Assembly: GCF_000011305.1 (NCBI RefSeq)
Contig: NC_004369.1
Location: 1,488,001-1,552,000, forward strand
Source: Corynebacterium efficiens YS-314
GTDB lineage: Bacteria > Actinomycetota > Actinomycetes > Mycobacteriales > Mycobacteriaceae
DNA: 64,000 nt
Reading direction: 5' to 3'
The notes beneath the pieces are model-generated. The model searched no databases and was not told the origin of the DNA. It worked only from the letters and a program-made list of their open reading frames with translations. Shown here piece by piece: positions 8,312 to 18,227 of the stretch (its first letter is position 1; every line of letters starts with the position of its first letter). The position numbers were made by a program, and so were the translations under genes.

Positions 8312-9757
8312 ATGACCAGCCCCGTGGATGCCAGCTCCTCGAAGGAGAAGCTGACCCTGGCAGAGAAGGTGTGGCGCGACCATGTCGTGTCCAAGGGAGA
8401 AAACGGCGAACCCGATCTCCTCTACATCGACCTGCAGCTGCTGCATGAGGTCACCTCCCCGCAGGCCTTCGACGGTCTGCGCATGGCCGGCCGCAAGCTG
8501 CGCCGTCCGGACCTGCACCTGGCCACCGAGGACCACAACGTGCCCACCGAGGGCATCAAGACCGGCTCCCTGCTGGAGATCAACGACCAGATCTCCCGCC
8601 TCCAGGTGTCCACGCTGCGGGACAACTGCAAGGAGTTCGGTGTCCGCCTGCACCCCATGGGTGATGTGCGTCAGGGCATCGTCCACACCGTCGGCCCGCA
8701 GCTGGGTGCCACCCAGCCGGGCATGACCATCGTGTGCGGTGACTCCCACACCTCCACCCACGGTGCCTTCGGCGCCATGGCCTTCGGCATCGGCACCTCC
8801 GAGGTCGAGCACGTCATGGCCACCCAGACCCTGCCGCTCAAGCCGTTCAAGACCATGGCCATCGAGGTCACCGGTGAACTGCAGCCGGGCGTGTCCTCCA
8901 AGGACCTGATCCTGGCGATCATCGCTAAGATCGGCACCGGCGGCGGCCAGGGATACGTCCTGGAGTACCGCGGCGAGGCCATCCGCAAGCTCTCCATGGA
9001 TGCCCGCATGACCATCTGCAACATGTCCATCGAGGCCGGTGCCCGCGCGGGCATGATCGCCCCGGATGAGACCACCTTCGAATACGTCAAGGGCCGTGAG
9101 ATGGCCCCGACCGGCGCGGACTGGGATGAGGCCGTGGCCTACTGGAAGACCCTGCCCACCGATGAGGGTGCGGAGTTCGACAAGGTCGTGGAGATCGACG
9201 GTTCCTCCCTGACCCCGTTCGTCACCTGGGGCACCAACCCCGGCCAGGGCCTGCCCCTGTCCGAGTCCGTCCCGGATCCCGAGGACTTCACCAACGATAA
9301 TGACAAGGCCGCCGCGGAGAAGGCCCTGCAGTACATGGACCTGACCCCGGGCACCCCGCTGCGCGAGATCAAGATCGACACCGTGTTCCTGGGGTCCTGC
9401 ACCAACGCACGCATCGAGGACCTGGAGATCGCCGCGGAGATCCTCAAGGGCCGCAAGATCGCCGATGATATCCGCATGATGGTGGTTCCCTCCTCCACCT
9501 GGGTCAAGCAGGAGGCGGAAAAGCTCGGACTGGACAAGATCTTCATCGAGGCCGGCGCCGAGTGGCGCACCGCGGGCTGCTCCATGTGCCTGGGTATGAA
9601 CCCAGACCAGCTCAAGCCCGGTGAGCGTTCCGCCTCCACCTCCAACCGCAACTTCGAGGGCCGTCAGGGCCCGGGTGGACGCACCCACCTGGTGTCCCCG
9701 GCCGTGGCCGCCGCCACCGCCGTCCGCGGCAAACTGTCCTCACCGGCGGATCTGTAA
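8312..9757 (+). CDS. leuC: 3-isopropylmalate dehydratase large subunit
   Basis: Aconitase-family subunit that isomerises 2-isopropylmalate to 3-isopropylmalate in leucine synthesis with LeuD. Of 481 aa, the usual length. The 4Fe-4S cysteines are seen in [11 protein letters not shown] (about residue 360) and in [10 protein letters not shown] (about 420-425). [13 protein letters not shown] and DHNVPT are the substrate-loop motifs. The start MTSPVDASS follows a long leader and has only a weak ribosome site (AGGAC). leuD follows after 44 bp, so one transcript is likely, controlled by the divergent LtbR-type regulator. Confidence 0.97.
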
Positions 9758-9801
9758 CCGGACCCCGACCCCCATCAAACGGACCTTAAAGGAGTTTTCC
9801 C

Positions 9802-10392
9802 GTGGAGAAGTTCATCAAGCACACCGGCGTCGGCGTCCCACTGCAGCGTTCCAACGTGGACACCGACCAGATCATCCCCGCCGTCTACCTCAAGCGCGTC
9901 ACCCGCACCGGTTTCGAGGACGGCCTGTTTTCCAACTGGCGCAAGAACGACCCTGACTTCGTGCTCAACCAGGACACCTACAAGAACGGCTCCGTGCTCA
10001 TCGCCGGACCGGACTTCGGCACCGGTTCCTCCCGTGAGCACGCCGTCTGGGCCCTGATGGACTACGGTTTCCGCGCCGTGTTCTCCTCCCGTTTCGCCGA
10101 CATCTTCCGCGGCAACTCGGGCAAGGCCGGTCTGCTCACCGGCATCATGGAGCAGTCCGACATTGAACTGCTGTGGAAGCTCATGGAACAGACACCCGGC
10201 CTGGAGATGACCGTCGACCTGGAGAACCAGACCGTCGTCGCCGGTGACACCGTGATCAGCTTCGAGGTGGACCCCTACATCCGCTGGCGTCTCATGGAGG
10301 GGCTCGACGATGTCGGCCTCACCCTGCGCAAGGTCGACGAGATCGAGGCCTACGAGGCAAAGCGCCCGGCCTTCAAGCCGAGCGCGCTGTAG
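9802..10392 (+). CDS. leuD: 3-isopropylmalate dehydratase small subunit
   Basis: Small swivelling-domain partner of LeuC, 196 aa. It starts with GTG after a strong AAAGGAG site. Typical motifs are [17 protein letters not shown] near the N-terminus and [15 protein letters not shown] around residue 75, which holds the substrate-binding loop. [17 protein letters not shown] follows. Second gene of leuCD. A strong hairpin 20 bp after the stop ends the operon. Confidence 0.97.
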   Translation: MEKFIKHTGVGVPLQRSNVDTDQIIPAVYLKRVTRTGFEDGLFSNWRKNDPDFVLNQDTYKNGSVLIAGPDFGTGSSREHAVWALMDYGFRAVFSSRFADIFRGNSGKAGLLTGIMEQSDIELLWKLMEQTPGLEMTVDLENQTVVAGDTVISFEVDPYIRWRLMEGLDDVGLTLRKVDEIEAYEAKRPAFKPSAL

Positions 10393-10411
10393 ATCTGCAG
10401 TCAATAGGAAG

Positions 10412-10444
10412 AGGGCCCCGGGGTGGAAACCATCCTGGGGCCCT
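10412..10444. terminator. Bidirectional terminator between leuD and mutT1
   Basis: AGGGCCCC (10412-10419) pairs with GGGGCCCT (10437-10444), with further inner pairing. It sits between the convergent leuD and mutT1 genes. The U-tract is poor on both strands, so efficiency is uncertain. Confidence 0.7.
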
Positions 10445-10465
10445 TACCGTTTGTTCAGACCGGAG

Positions 10466-11479
10466 TTATTTCACCGGCAGCGCGCTGGCAAGGTAGTCAG
10501 CCCCGGTGAGCACCTCGTTGTGGAAGCTCAGCACCCACACGGAACCCTTCCTGGTTTTCAGTTCCTCCTCAGGGATGGGGAGGGTACCGTTTTCTGCAAG
10601 CCAGGACAGCATTCCGGGGATCACCTCACCCTGGCCGACGATGACCGGGACACCGCCCTCACCGACGACCTCCATGAAACGCTTCTTCGCCGCCTCGGGG
10701 TTCTCATTCCAGGCCTCATCACCGAAGAGCCTGTTCACCCCGATGTCCAGACCGAGCTCATCGGCCAGGGGCAGGGCAGTGGTCTGGCAGCGGTCCGGGA
10801 CCGCGGAGTAGATCGCGGTGGGCTTGAACGGCAGCAGCATGGGCACGAGCATCTCCGCCTGCCGGCGCCCCTTCTTGTCCAGGGGGCGTTTGTTGTCATC
10901 GCCGGCCCAGGTACGCCGCGCATGGGCGCGGGCGTGACGGATATAGAGCACCCGGGTGGTGGTGGGGTTCTGGAAACGTTTCTTCGCCTTGGCCAGCACC
11001 TCGGTGTCCACCTGGTAGCTCAGCAGGTCGCAGGCCTCATCGATGGGCAGCCAGCGGATCTCATCCACTTCATCATTGGGCACGAACTGACCACCGAGGA
11101 CCTTGGCGGTCCAGTAGTAGACCACCTTGGTGCGGTCGAGTACCGGGTAGGTGACCTTGCCGATGAGTTTGCCCAGGCGGATATCATATCCTGTTTCCTC
11201 GGCGATCTCGCGGGCACAGGTGGTGGGGATGGACTCACCCGGGTCGACCTTGCCCTTGGCCAGCGACCAGTCGTCGTAATGCGGACGGTGGATGACGGCG
11301 ACCTCGATGGAGTCCGGGTCGAACATGTCACCGCGCCACAGGACGGCACCGGCGGCCAGGGTGGGACGGGTGAACTCCTGGGTGGGTTTGGAACCGATCT
11401 TCTGCAGGCGACCGTTGATCAGCATGGCTGAGTCCTGGTCCTTGTCCGTCTCATGGGGCATCTGGGATTTCTTGGGCAT
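10466..11479 (-). CDS. mutT1: MutT1-type Nudix hydrolase with histidine-phosphatase domain
   Basis: Two-domain protein of about 337 aa resembling mycobacterial MutT1. The N-terminal Nudix box is complete: GKVDPGE, then seven residues, then REIAEETGYD. The C-terminal part has the histidine-phosphatase start VLYIRHARAHAR, followed by YSAVPDRCQTT. MutT1 sanitises oxidised guanine nucleotides, and the phosphatase domain can process the diphosphate product; this is family knowledge. The start MPKKSQ is chosen because AAAGG lies nearby upstream; a longer frame would add 30 residues of little family resemblance. The leuCD-mutT1-gpsA order matches mycobacteria. Confidence 0.87.
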   Translation of the reverse strand: MPKKSQMPHETDKDQDSAMLINGRLQKIGSKPTQEFTRPTLAAGAVLWRGDMFDPDSIEVAVIHRPHYDDWSLAKGKVDPGESIPTTCAREIAEETGYDIRLGKLIGKVTYPVLDRTKVVYYWTAKVLGGQFVPNDEVDEIRWLPIDEACDLLSYQVDTEVLAKAKKRFQNPTTTRVLYIRHARAHARRTWAGDDNKRPLDKKGRRQAEMLVPMLLPFKPTAIYSAVPDRCQTTALPLADELGLDIGVNRLFGDEAWNENPEAAKKRFMEVVGEGGVPVIVGQGEVIPGMLSWLAENGTLPIPEEELKTRKGSVWVLSFHNEVLTGADYLASALPVK

Positions 11480-11760
11480 TCTCGGTTCACCTTTCGCGAC
11501 AGTGTGCGGGGTAGTTGTGAGAACCTCCCGGCGGCTGGTTTCCATGGCCTGCGGGGCAATCACGCGCATTTCCTGCTGGTATTTTATCCATTGTTCACCA
11601 CAACGGTGGCTATCGCATGTTGTGCCGCGGCGTGTTTGCTCACATCTGCTGTCTTCAGTGATTCCCGATGGTCAGATCCGAGGGAGAGTGGCCTGCGCCG
11701 AGCAGAGTCGATGGGATACCCTGAGACGGTCAATGAGTAGTGATCGAAAGGGTGTGGCAG

Positions 11761-12759
11761 TTGGTTTCCGTAGCGGTGATGGGTGCGGGTTCCTGGGGAA
11801 CCACCCTGGCCAAGGTCTTTGCCGATGCCGGCAACACCGTCCAACTGTGGGCCCGGCGCGAGAGTCTCGCCGAGACGATCCGCACCAGCCGGGAGAATCC
11901 CGACTACCTGCCGGGGATCACCCTGCCGGACTCGGTCATCGTCACCTCCGATGCTCAGGCCGCACTCGACGGGTGTTCCATCGTGGTGCTCGGTATCCCC
12001 TCGCAGGCGCTGCGCACCACCCTGGTGGAGTGGAGGGATCTCATTTCCCCCGATGCCACACTCGTCTCGCTGGCCAAGGGTATCGAGAAGGACACCCACC
12101 TGCGGATGAGCCAGGTGATCGCGGAGGTCACCGGTGCTGATCCTTCGCGGATCGCGGTGTTGTCCGGCCCGAACCTGGCCCGTGAGATCGCGGAGGGCCA
12201 GCCGGCGGCCACGGTGATCGCCTGTGAGGACGAGAACCGGGCCAAGCTGGTGCAGGCTGCGGTCGCAGCACCGTATTTCCGCCCCTACACCAACACCGAT
12301 GTCATCGGCACGGAACTGGGTGGTGCATGTAAGAACGTCATCGCCCTGGCCTGCGGTATCGCCCACGGGTTCGGCCTGGGGGAGAACTCCAATGCCTCCC
12401 TGATCACCCGGGGGCTCGCGGAGATCGCGCGTCTGGGCGAGGCCATGGGGGCGGATCCCCGCACCTTCGCCGGGCTCGCCGGTATGGGGGACCTGGTGGC
12501 CACCTGTTCCTCGCCGCTGTCACGTAACCGCACCTTCGGTGACCGTCTCGGCCGGGGTGAATCATTGGAGCAGGCCCGCGAGGCCACCCATGGTCAGGTG
12601 GCCGAGGGTGTGATCTCCTCCCAGTCCATCCATGACCTGGCGGTCGGGTTGGGCGTCGAGATGCCCATCACCCAGGCCGTCTACGCGGTGTGCCATCAGG
12701 GGATGGCGGTGCGGGAGATGGTCGACGCGCTGATGGGCAGGTCGAAGAAGGCGGAGTGA
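11761..12759 (+). CDS. gpsA: NAD(P)H-dependent glycerol-3-phosphate dehydrogenase
   Basis: Makes sn-glycerol-3-phosphate from dihydroxyacetone phosphate for phospholipid synthesis. The N-terminal nucleotide-binding loop is [15 protein letters not shown]. Other family landmarks are [20 protein letters not shown], the catalytic-lysine region [11 protein letters not shown], and [15 protein letters not shown] at 11761 is preferred because it gives the familiar N-terminus [10 protein letters not shown] and follows AAAGGG; a GTG at 11740 in frame would add seven residues. About 332 aa. ddl follows after 24 bp. Confidence 0.94.
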
Positions 12760-12783
12760 GAGAACGTTGTAAGCTTTGCCGGT

Positions 12784-13869
12784 GTGAGTAACTCAAATTC
12801 CGCCAAAGTCCGCGTCGCCGTTCTCTATGGTGGCCGCAGCGCCGAGCACTCGGTGTCGTGTGTGTCCGCCGGTGCCATCATCGCGCACCTTGATCCCGAG
12901 AAGTATGAGGTCATCCCCGTCGGTATCACCACGGATGGCGCCTGGGTGGTCGGCGAATCCGATCCGGAGCGTCTGCGCCTGGTCGACCGCACCATGCCCG
13001 AGGTGCAGCGCCGGGAGGAGATCCGCCCCAGCCTGGATCCCGCCCACCGCGGTGAGTTCCACTTCGCCGACGGGTCCCTCTATGCCACCGCGGATGTCAT
13101 CTTCCCGGTGCTGCACGGTCGTTTCGGTGAGGACGGCACCATCCAGGGCATGTTCGCCCTGTCGGACATCCCCGTGGTGGGGCCGGGTGTGCTGTCCTCG
13201 GCTGCGGGTATGGATAAGGAGTTCACCAAAAAGCTCATGGCCGCGGAGGGCCTGCCGATCGGCCGTGAGGTCATCCTGCGTGATCGCGCCGAGCTGACCG
13301 ACGCGGAGAAGAAGCTGCTGGGCCTGCCCGTCTTCGTCAAACCCGCCCGGGGTGGTTCCTCCATCGGTATCTCCAAGGTGAGCCGGTGGGAGGATCTTCC
13401 TGCTGCCGTCGACCTGGCACGCCAGCATGATGAGAAGGTCATCGTCGAATCCGAGATCGTCGGCCCCGAGGTCGAGTGCGGTGTGCTGCAGTACCCGGAT
13501 GGCCGCATCGTGGCCTCGCTCCCGGCGATGCTGCGCGGCACCGAGGACGGCGAGGGTGGTTTCTACGACTTCGACACCAAGTACCTCGACAATGTGGTTA
13601 CCGCGGAGATCCCGGCACCCCTTGATGAGGAGATCATTGAACTGGTGCAGTCCCTGGCCGTGGAAACCTTCCAGGCCCTGGCCTGCGAGGGTCTGGCGCG
13701 CGTGGATTTCTTCGTCACCGCCAACGGCCCCGTTCTCAATGAGATCAACACCATGCCGGGTTTCACCCCGATCTCCATGTACCCGCAGATGTTCGCTGCG
13801 TCCGGGGTGGGCTACGAGGAGCTTCTCGACGTCCTCGTCCAGCAGGCACTGCACCGCTCCAGCAACTAG
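12784..13869 (+). CDS. ddl: D-alanine--D-alanine ligase
   Basis: ATP-grasp enzyme that joins two D-alanines for the peptidoglycan stem. It has LYGGRSAEHSVS near the N-terminus, the VFPVLHGRFGEDGTIQG loop, PVFVKPARGGSSIGISKV for nucleotide binding, and NEINTMPGFT with the Mg-binding residues. 361 aa, normal. The GTG start is 8 nt from TAAGCT (12770-12775), a plausible -10 box, and no ribosome site is seen, so it may be translated leaderless although it follows gpsA closely. Confidence 0.96.
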   Translation: MSNSNSAKVRVAVLYGGRSAEHSVSCVSAGAIIAHLDPEKYEVIPVGITTDGAWVVGESDPERLRLVDRTMPEVQRREEIRPSLDPAHRGEFHFADGSLYATADVIFPVLHGRFGEDGTIQGMFALSDIPVVGPGVLSSAAGMDKEFTKKLMAAEGLPIGREVILRDRAELTDAEKKLLGLPVFVKPARGGSSIGISKVSRWEDLPAAVDLARQHDEKVIVESEIVGPEVECGVLQYPDGRIVASLPAMLRGTEDGEGGFYDFDTKYLDNVVTAEIPAPLDEEIIELVQSLAVETFQALACEGLARVDFFVTANGPVLNEINTMPGFTPISMYPQMFAASGVGYEELLDVLVQQALHRSSN

Positions 13870-14317
13870 CAAAGTCCTCCCAGATAGATGAGGTTCTCCC
13901 TCGCTTTGTCGGGGTGGGGCGCTGCTGATCACCCCACGATCTATCACCGGGTGAAGAGGTGGCCGGGCGACTCCCGTCAGCTCCTGATTCGATTATTCAT
14001 CCACAACCGGCGCCCATCTGCGGGCTGAGGGCGGATAGTCACCTCCAGCGGGGACTTGAAGGGCACTATCCGCCCTCACCGCCCATCGTGGGCCCCGGGT
14101 GTGGTGGAATAATCACAGCACCGGGGGTATCGGGGAAAATAACGCAGCACCACCCGGTGAAAACAAGCCCTCCAATTTGCCGCCTGCGCCCGTGGAACAC
14201 CCTCTCCCAGCTTGTCAAACCTGATTGCGTGGGGTGATCCTCCTTTGAGACTGTGGTCGCCTCATGTGTTCATGGGGTCCCTCACCGGCAGTTACAGAGA
14301 CACCCCGCCAATCGGTG
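13870..14317. other. Gene-free intergenic region between ddl and the flavin oxidoreductase
   Basis: About 450 bp without a supportable gene on either strand. It contains a possible ddl terminator (GTGGGG/CCCCAC at 13914-13937 within a weaker outer stem) and the large inverted repeat at 13991-14114. The two flanking genes converge here, so no promoter for them is required. Confidence 0.7.
13991..14114. repeat. 124-bp imperfect inverted repeat
   Basis: Left arm 13991-14039 and right arm 14065-14114 are about 49-50 nt each, separated by a 25-nt loop. The inner 14 bp pair perfectly (TGAGGGCGGATAGT against ACTATCCGCCCTCA). The outer ends share GATTATTC/GAATAATC. In between, CCAC, CCGG and GCCCA blocks match with several mismatches. 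It is too long for an ordinary terminator and has no U-tract. A non-autonomous mobile repeat or a structured RNA is possible. Confidence 0.85.
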
Positions 14318-15316
14318 TCACCGCCCGCCCTGGAACCATGCCTCGGCCAGCAGCTGCAGGGAACGCTCCCGCACCTTCGGGTCGAAGGCGTAGGTGACGG
14401 TGATCAGCTCATCGGCGCCGGTGCGCTCCACGAACTCCTCCAGCTGGGCGGTGGCCGTCTTCGGTGAACCCACCGCCTGGATCTGCAGCATGGACTGGGC
14501 CCCACCGCCACCGGGGAGGGTCGCCGGATCCACCGGGGGTTGGAGCTTCCGGCGCTGCCCGGTCTGGATGTCGGCGAACATCTGCTGGATCACGGTGAAT
14601 TCGCGCTCGGCCTCGGCATCGGTGTCGGCGACCAGGACATTGATGCCGGCCATGATGTAGGGCTTGTCTATCTGCGCGGTGGGCATCTCGGTGGAGAAGG
14701 TGTCCCGGTAGACCCGGATGGCCTGATCGATCTGGTCGGGTGCAAAATGCGAGGCGAGGGAGAACGGCAGGCCCAGCTGTCCGGCGATGGCGGCGCCGTT
14801 GATGGTGGACCCCAGTACCCAGATCGGCACGTCGGTACCGGCGGAGGCGGCGGAGACAATCGGCATGCTGTGGGAGGATCCGGCCTCGCTGAACCATCCC
14901 TGCAGGTCATAGATGCTCTCGGCGAAGGCCTGCGGTTCGGCGGAGGAGCGGCTGAGTGCCTGGGCGGTCATCCCATCGGTTCCCGGTGCGCGGCCCAGAC
15001 CCAGATCGATCCGGTCGCCGAACATGTTGGCCAGGGTGCCGTACTGTTCGGCGACCATCAGTGGGGCGTGGTTGGGGAGCATGACCCCACCGGAGCCCAC
15101 CCGGATCCGGTCGGTGACGGAGGCCGCCTGCCCGACCAGCAGTGCGGTGGCACTGGAGGCCAGGTTCACGGTGTTGTGGTGCTCGGCGAACCACAGCCGG
15201 TGATACCCCAGTTCATCGGCGAGCCGGGCGGCGTCCATGGAGGCTGCGATGGCATCGCGGGCGGTGGAGCCCTCGGAGATGGACACGAGGTCGAGGATGT
15301 TCAACGGTACTGACAT
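14318..15316 (-). CDS. LLM-class flavin-dependent oxidoreductase (luciferase-like)
   Basis: About 332 aa, bacterial-luciferase fold. It starts MSVPLNILDLVSISEG and contains YHRLWFAEHHN, the family's substrate/flavin region, then RIRVGSGGVMLPNHAPL and DLGLGRAPGTD. This pattern fits the alkanal-monooxygenase-like group that uses reduced FMN. The physiological substrate cannot be told. The ATG after the spacer GAAAGAACCA is preferred over an ATG 42 bp upstream that would add a basic N-terminal tail. It converges on ddl. Confidence 0.88.
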   Translation of the reverse strand: MSVPLNILDLVSISEGSTARDAIAASMDAARLADELGYHRLWFAEHHNTVNLASSATALLVGQAASVTDRIRVGSGGVMLPNHAPLMVAEQYGTLANMFGDRIDLGLGRAPGTDGMTAQALSRSSAEPQAFAESIYDLQGWFSEAGSSHSMPIVSAASAGTDVPIWVLGSTINGAAIAGQLGLPFSLASHFAPDQIDQAIRVYRDTFSTEMPTAQIDKPYIMAGINVLVADTDAEAEREFTVIQQMFADIQTGQRRKLQPPVDPATLPGGGGAQSMLQIQAVGSPKTATAQLEEFVERTGADELITVTYAFDPKVRERSLQLLAEAWFQGGR

Positions 15317-15390
15317 TGGTTCTTTCCTTGTGCGAACGGGGACGGGGTGTGCTGTCACCGGAGCCTACCTGCGTTCGCCAGGGCGACCAG

Positions 15391-16413
15391 CTAGGCAGCC
15401 GGGACGTGCTCCTCGATCGCCTCGCTGATCTGCACCAGCGCGCCACCGGCGTACTGCGGCAGTGACACCGCGATATCCGTCTCGCGGCCCAGGGCGTACC
15501 AGGTGGCGGAGGTGGTGCCGGTGGCCAGGATGGTGTCCTCGAACCACGGGATGTCATTGATCTGCTGGAGGACGGCACCGGCCTCGTAGTTCTCCGAGGG
15601 CTCAACGCCGCAACGGATCACGATCGGTTCCAGGCCGGGGGATTGCCAGGCGACGGCGTCATCGCCGTAACCGGCGGCGGCCATGGCGGGATCATCGATC
15701 AGCTGGTAGGTGATCGCATCCTCACCGGAACCCACCTCGAGTGTGGCAGGCAGGGCGTCGATAAGCGCACTGCAGTCCCCGGACCCGCTTGCGGCCAGCT
15801 GGGACAGCGGCGCCGGGAACGGCTCACCCTCGCGCTGGTCCAGCGCACCCACCGCATCGGTGAAGGGGGCCACCGGGTTGTCGGCGTTGCCGGTGCTCAT
15901 GTCATCGGCGGTGATGGCGACCACGGGGAAGCGGTCGACGGAGTACCACGTCTGCAGGGAGGACCCCGCGGTGACATCCGCCACCGGCAGCCAGGTCACC
16001 CCGTCCACCTCGACGGTCTCGGCGAGTTCGGTGTACTGGAACGGCATGTCCACACCACAGCGCAAGGTCACCCGCTCCAGCTCGGAACTGGCCCATGCGG
16101 CCACACCGGCGGGCACCGGCTCGATGATCTGGGCGCGGGTGTGCCCGAAGGCGGAATCCGGCAGGGACTCGATGAGCGCGGCGCATTCTGCGGACTCGGC
16201 CTCCGGGGCGGGCAGGGTACTCATCGCCACCTGCTGCTGGCCCGCCGGGCCGAGCAGCACACGGGCACCCACCAGCACCCCTGTGGTGAGCAGCAGGGAG
16301 AGGACCAGGGCGATGACGATGGGGGTTTTGTTCATCCCCCGGGCGGCCCCACCCGCGGTGGTGGTTCCAGCAGGACGAGAGGGTGCAGACCCGTTATTGT
16401 TTTCGGCACTCAT
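15391..16413 (-). CDS. Membrane-anchored protein with two tandem DUF3515 domains
   Basis: 340 aa. A basic cytoplasmic N-terminus leads to one membrane helix (about residues 30-55: IVIALVLSLLLTTGVLVGAR). The rest is outside and consists of two related halves. Each half starts with a Cys-Ala/Ser-x-Leu-Ile block (ECAALIESLP, about 75; DCSALIDALP, about 215). Each then has an RCGV motif (TLRCGVDMP and VIRCGVEPS) and ends with a TWY segment followed by a basic residue. DUF3515 proteins are conserved beside ddl and thiL in actinobacteria, usually with a single domain. Function unknown; a cell-envelope role is inferred from location. Divergent from thiL. Confidence 0.8.
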   Translation of the reverse strand: MSAENNNGSAPSRPAGTTTAGGAARGMNKTPIVIALVLSLLLTTGVLVGARVLLGPAGQQQVAMSTLPAPEAESAECAALIESLPDSAFGHTRAQIIEPVPAGVAAWASSELERVTLRCGVDMPFQYTELAETVEVDGVTWLPVADVTAGSSLQTWYSVDRFPVVAITADDMSTGNADNPVAPFTDAVGALDQREGEPFPAPLSQLAASGSGDCSALIDALPATLEVGSGEDAITYQLIDDPAMAAAGYGDDAVAWQSPGLEPIVIRCGVEPSENYEAGAVLQQINDIPWFEDTILATGTTSATWYALGRETDIAVSLPQYAGGALVQISEAIEEHVPAA

Positions 16414-16503
16414 GATCCATCAGCCTACCCGTGGGTGGTTAGACTGGAAAACACTGATCACCAGTAGATATTTCCCCCAAAAGCCTGAGGAGCTGACCCC
16501 GAC

Positions 16504-17490
16504 GTGCCGAATGTGAAATTCCCGGAACACCTGCAGGGCGGGCCCACCGTCGGCGAGATCGGAGAATTCGAGGTGATCCGGGTCATCACGGAGCAGGCCA
16601 GTTCCGCCCTCAACGGTGATGATGCCGCCGTGCTACGCCACGCATCCCCCAATTCCCGCGCGGTGGCCACCACCGACATGCTGGTCGAGGGCAGGCATTT
16701 CCAACTGGACTGGTCCACCCCGGAGGAGATCGGGCAGAAGGCGATCGTGCAGAACTTCGCCGACATCGAGGCCATGGGTGCCCGCCCCATCGCGGCCCTG
16801 CTGGCATTATCCGCCCCCACCCACACCCCGGTGGAGTTCGTCCGCGGCCTGGCACGCGGCATCGGTCAGCGGGTGGAGGAGTACTCCGCGGAACTCGTCG
16901 GCGGTGACATCACCTCCGGCACCTCCCTGGTGCTGTCGGTGACGGCCCTGGGATCCCTGGGGGGCTCCCTGCCGGAACTCACCCTCAACCGCGCCAGGCC
17001 CGGCCAGGTCGTGGTCGCCCACGGTCGCATCGGCTACTCCGCCGCCGGCCTGGCCCTGCTGCAGCGTTTCGGGCGCGCCGGGGTGCCGGAGGAACTGACC
17101 CCCCTGGTGGAGGCCCACTGTGCACCGAGGCTCAACCCCGGTCGCGGGATGATCGCGCGTGCCGCCGGGGCCACCGCCATGACTGACAACTCCGACGGCC
17201 TCATCGTGGATCTGTCCCAGCTGGCCCGGAAATCTGGCGTGCGCATCAACATCGAGTCCGGCACCATCGCCCCGGATGACCTGCTCAGCGCCGCCGGCGA
17301 GGCACTCGACCGTGACCCCTGGGAGTGGATCCTGGCCGGCGGGGAGGACCACACGCTGCTGTCCACCACCTTCGGCGACCCCCCCAGTGGTTTCCGTGCC
17401 ATCGGCCAGGTCACAAAGCCCCGCCCCGATGACCCGGTCACCGTGGACAAGAAAACCCCGGCGTACGCATCGGGCTGGCAAAGCTTCTAG
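16504..17490 (+). CDS. thiL: Thiamine-monophosphate kinase
   Basis: Phosphorylates thiamine monophosphate to the active cofactor thiamine pyrophosphate. 328 aa. It has LNGDDAAVL (metal/ATP site) near the N-terminus, TTDMLVEGRHF, KAIVQNFADIEAMGA, VGGDITSG, and a C-terminal WEWILAGGEDHTLL. GTG at 16504 follows GAGGAG at 16487-16492 with an 11-nt gap. The order DUF3515-thiL-ung-DAK2-recG is the mycobacterial order. ung starts 10 bp after its stop. Confidence 0.95.
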   Translation: MPNVKFPEHLQGGPTVGEIGEFEVIRVITEQASSALNGDDAAVLRHASPNSRAVATTDMLVEGRHFQLDWSTPEEIGQKAIVQNFADIEAMGARPIAALLALSAPTHTPVEFVRGLARGIGQRVEEYSAELVGGDITSGTSLVLSVTALGSLGGSLPELTLNRARPGQVVVAHGRIGYSAAGLALLQRFGRAGVPEELTPLVEAHCAPRLNPGRGMIARAAGATAMTDNSDGLIVDLSQLARKSGVRINIESGTIAPDDLLSAAGEALDRDPWEWILAGGEDHTLLSTTFGDPPSGFRAIGQVTKPRPDDPVTVDKKTPAYASGWQSF

Positions 17491-17499
17491 GCTGGCGCC

Positions 17500-18216
17500 A
17501 TGCCTGTCGACGAACAACCCACCACCCCCGAAGCAGTCCAGTGGCGGACCATCGAGGATCTGCCCATCCACCCCTCCTGGCGGAAGGTCCTGGAACCGGT
17601 CATGGATCAGATCCGTGACCTGGGGCAGTTCCTCACCGCGGAAACCCAGGCCGGGCGCGGATTCCTCCCACCCGAACCGGACATCTTCCGGGCCTTCAGT
17701 TATCCCTTCGAGGAGGTGAAGGTGCTCATCCTGGGCCAGGATCCCTATCCCACGCCGGGGCATTCCATGGGCCTGTGTTTCTCCACCCAGCCCGGGGTGC
17801 GGCCCCTGCCACGCAGCCTGGTCAATATCTTCAAGGAGATGGCCACCGACCTGGGGGTGAGCATCAACGCCACCGACGGGGACCTACGCCCCTGGTCACG
17901 CCAGGGTGTCATGCTGCTCAACCGGGTGCTCACCGTGCAACCCGGCAACTCCAACAGCCACAAGGGCCGGGGTTGGGAGGCGGTGACCGAGGCGGCGATC
18001 ACGGCACTCGGGCAGCGCGACCAGCCACTGGTGGCCATCCTGTGGGGCAGGCAGGCGCAGGCGGTGCAGAAATTCCTCGGGGACACCCCGTGCATCACCT
18101 CGGCGCATCCCTCACCGCTATCGGCGTCCCGCGGTTTCTTCGGTTCCCGCCCCTTCAGCACCACCAACCGGATGCTGGATGACCTGGGTGCCACCCCCGT
18201 CGACTGGCGACTGTAA
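17500..18216 (+). CDS. ung: Uracil-DNA glycosylase, family 1
   Basis: Removes uracil from DNA to start base-excision repair. 238 aa. The water-activating loop reads [17 protein letters not shown], the actinobacterial version of [21 protein letters not shown] follows, and [13 protein letters not shown] is the DNA-minor-groove loop with the catalytic histidine. TAGGCT at 17488-17493 ends 6 nt before the ATG, so leaderless expression from the end of thiL is likely in addition to read-through. Confidence 0.96.
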   Translation: MPVDEQPTTPEAVQWRTIEDLPIHPSWRKVLEPVMDQIRDLGQFLTAETQAGRGFLPPEPDIFRAFSYPFEEVKVLILGQDPYPTPGHSMGLCFSTQPGVRPLPRSLVNIFKEMATDLGVSINATDGDLRPWSRQGVMLLNRVLTVQPGNSNSHKGRGWEAVTEAAITALGQRDQPLVAILWGRQAQAVQKFLGDTPCITSAHPSPLSASRGFFGSRPFSTTNRMLDDLGATPVDWRL

Positions 18217-18227
18217 AGTAAGTCACT

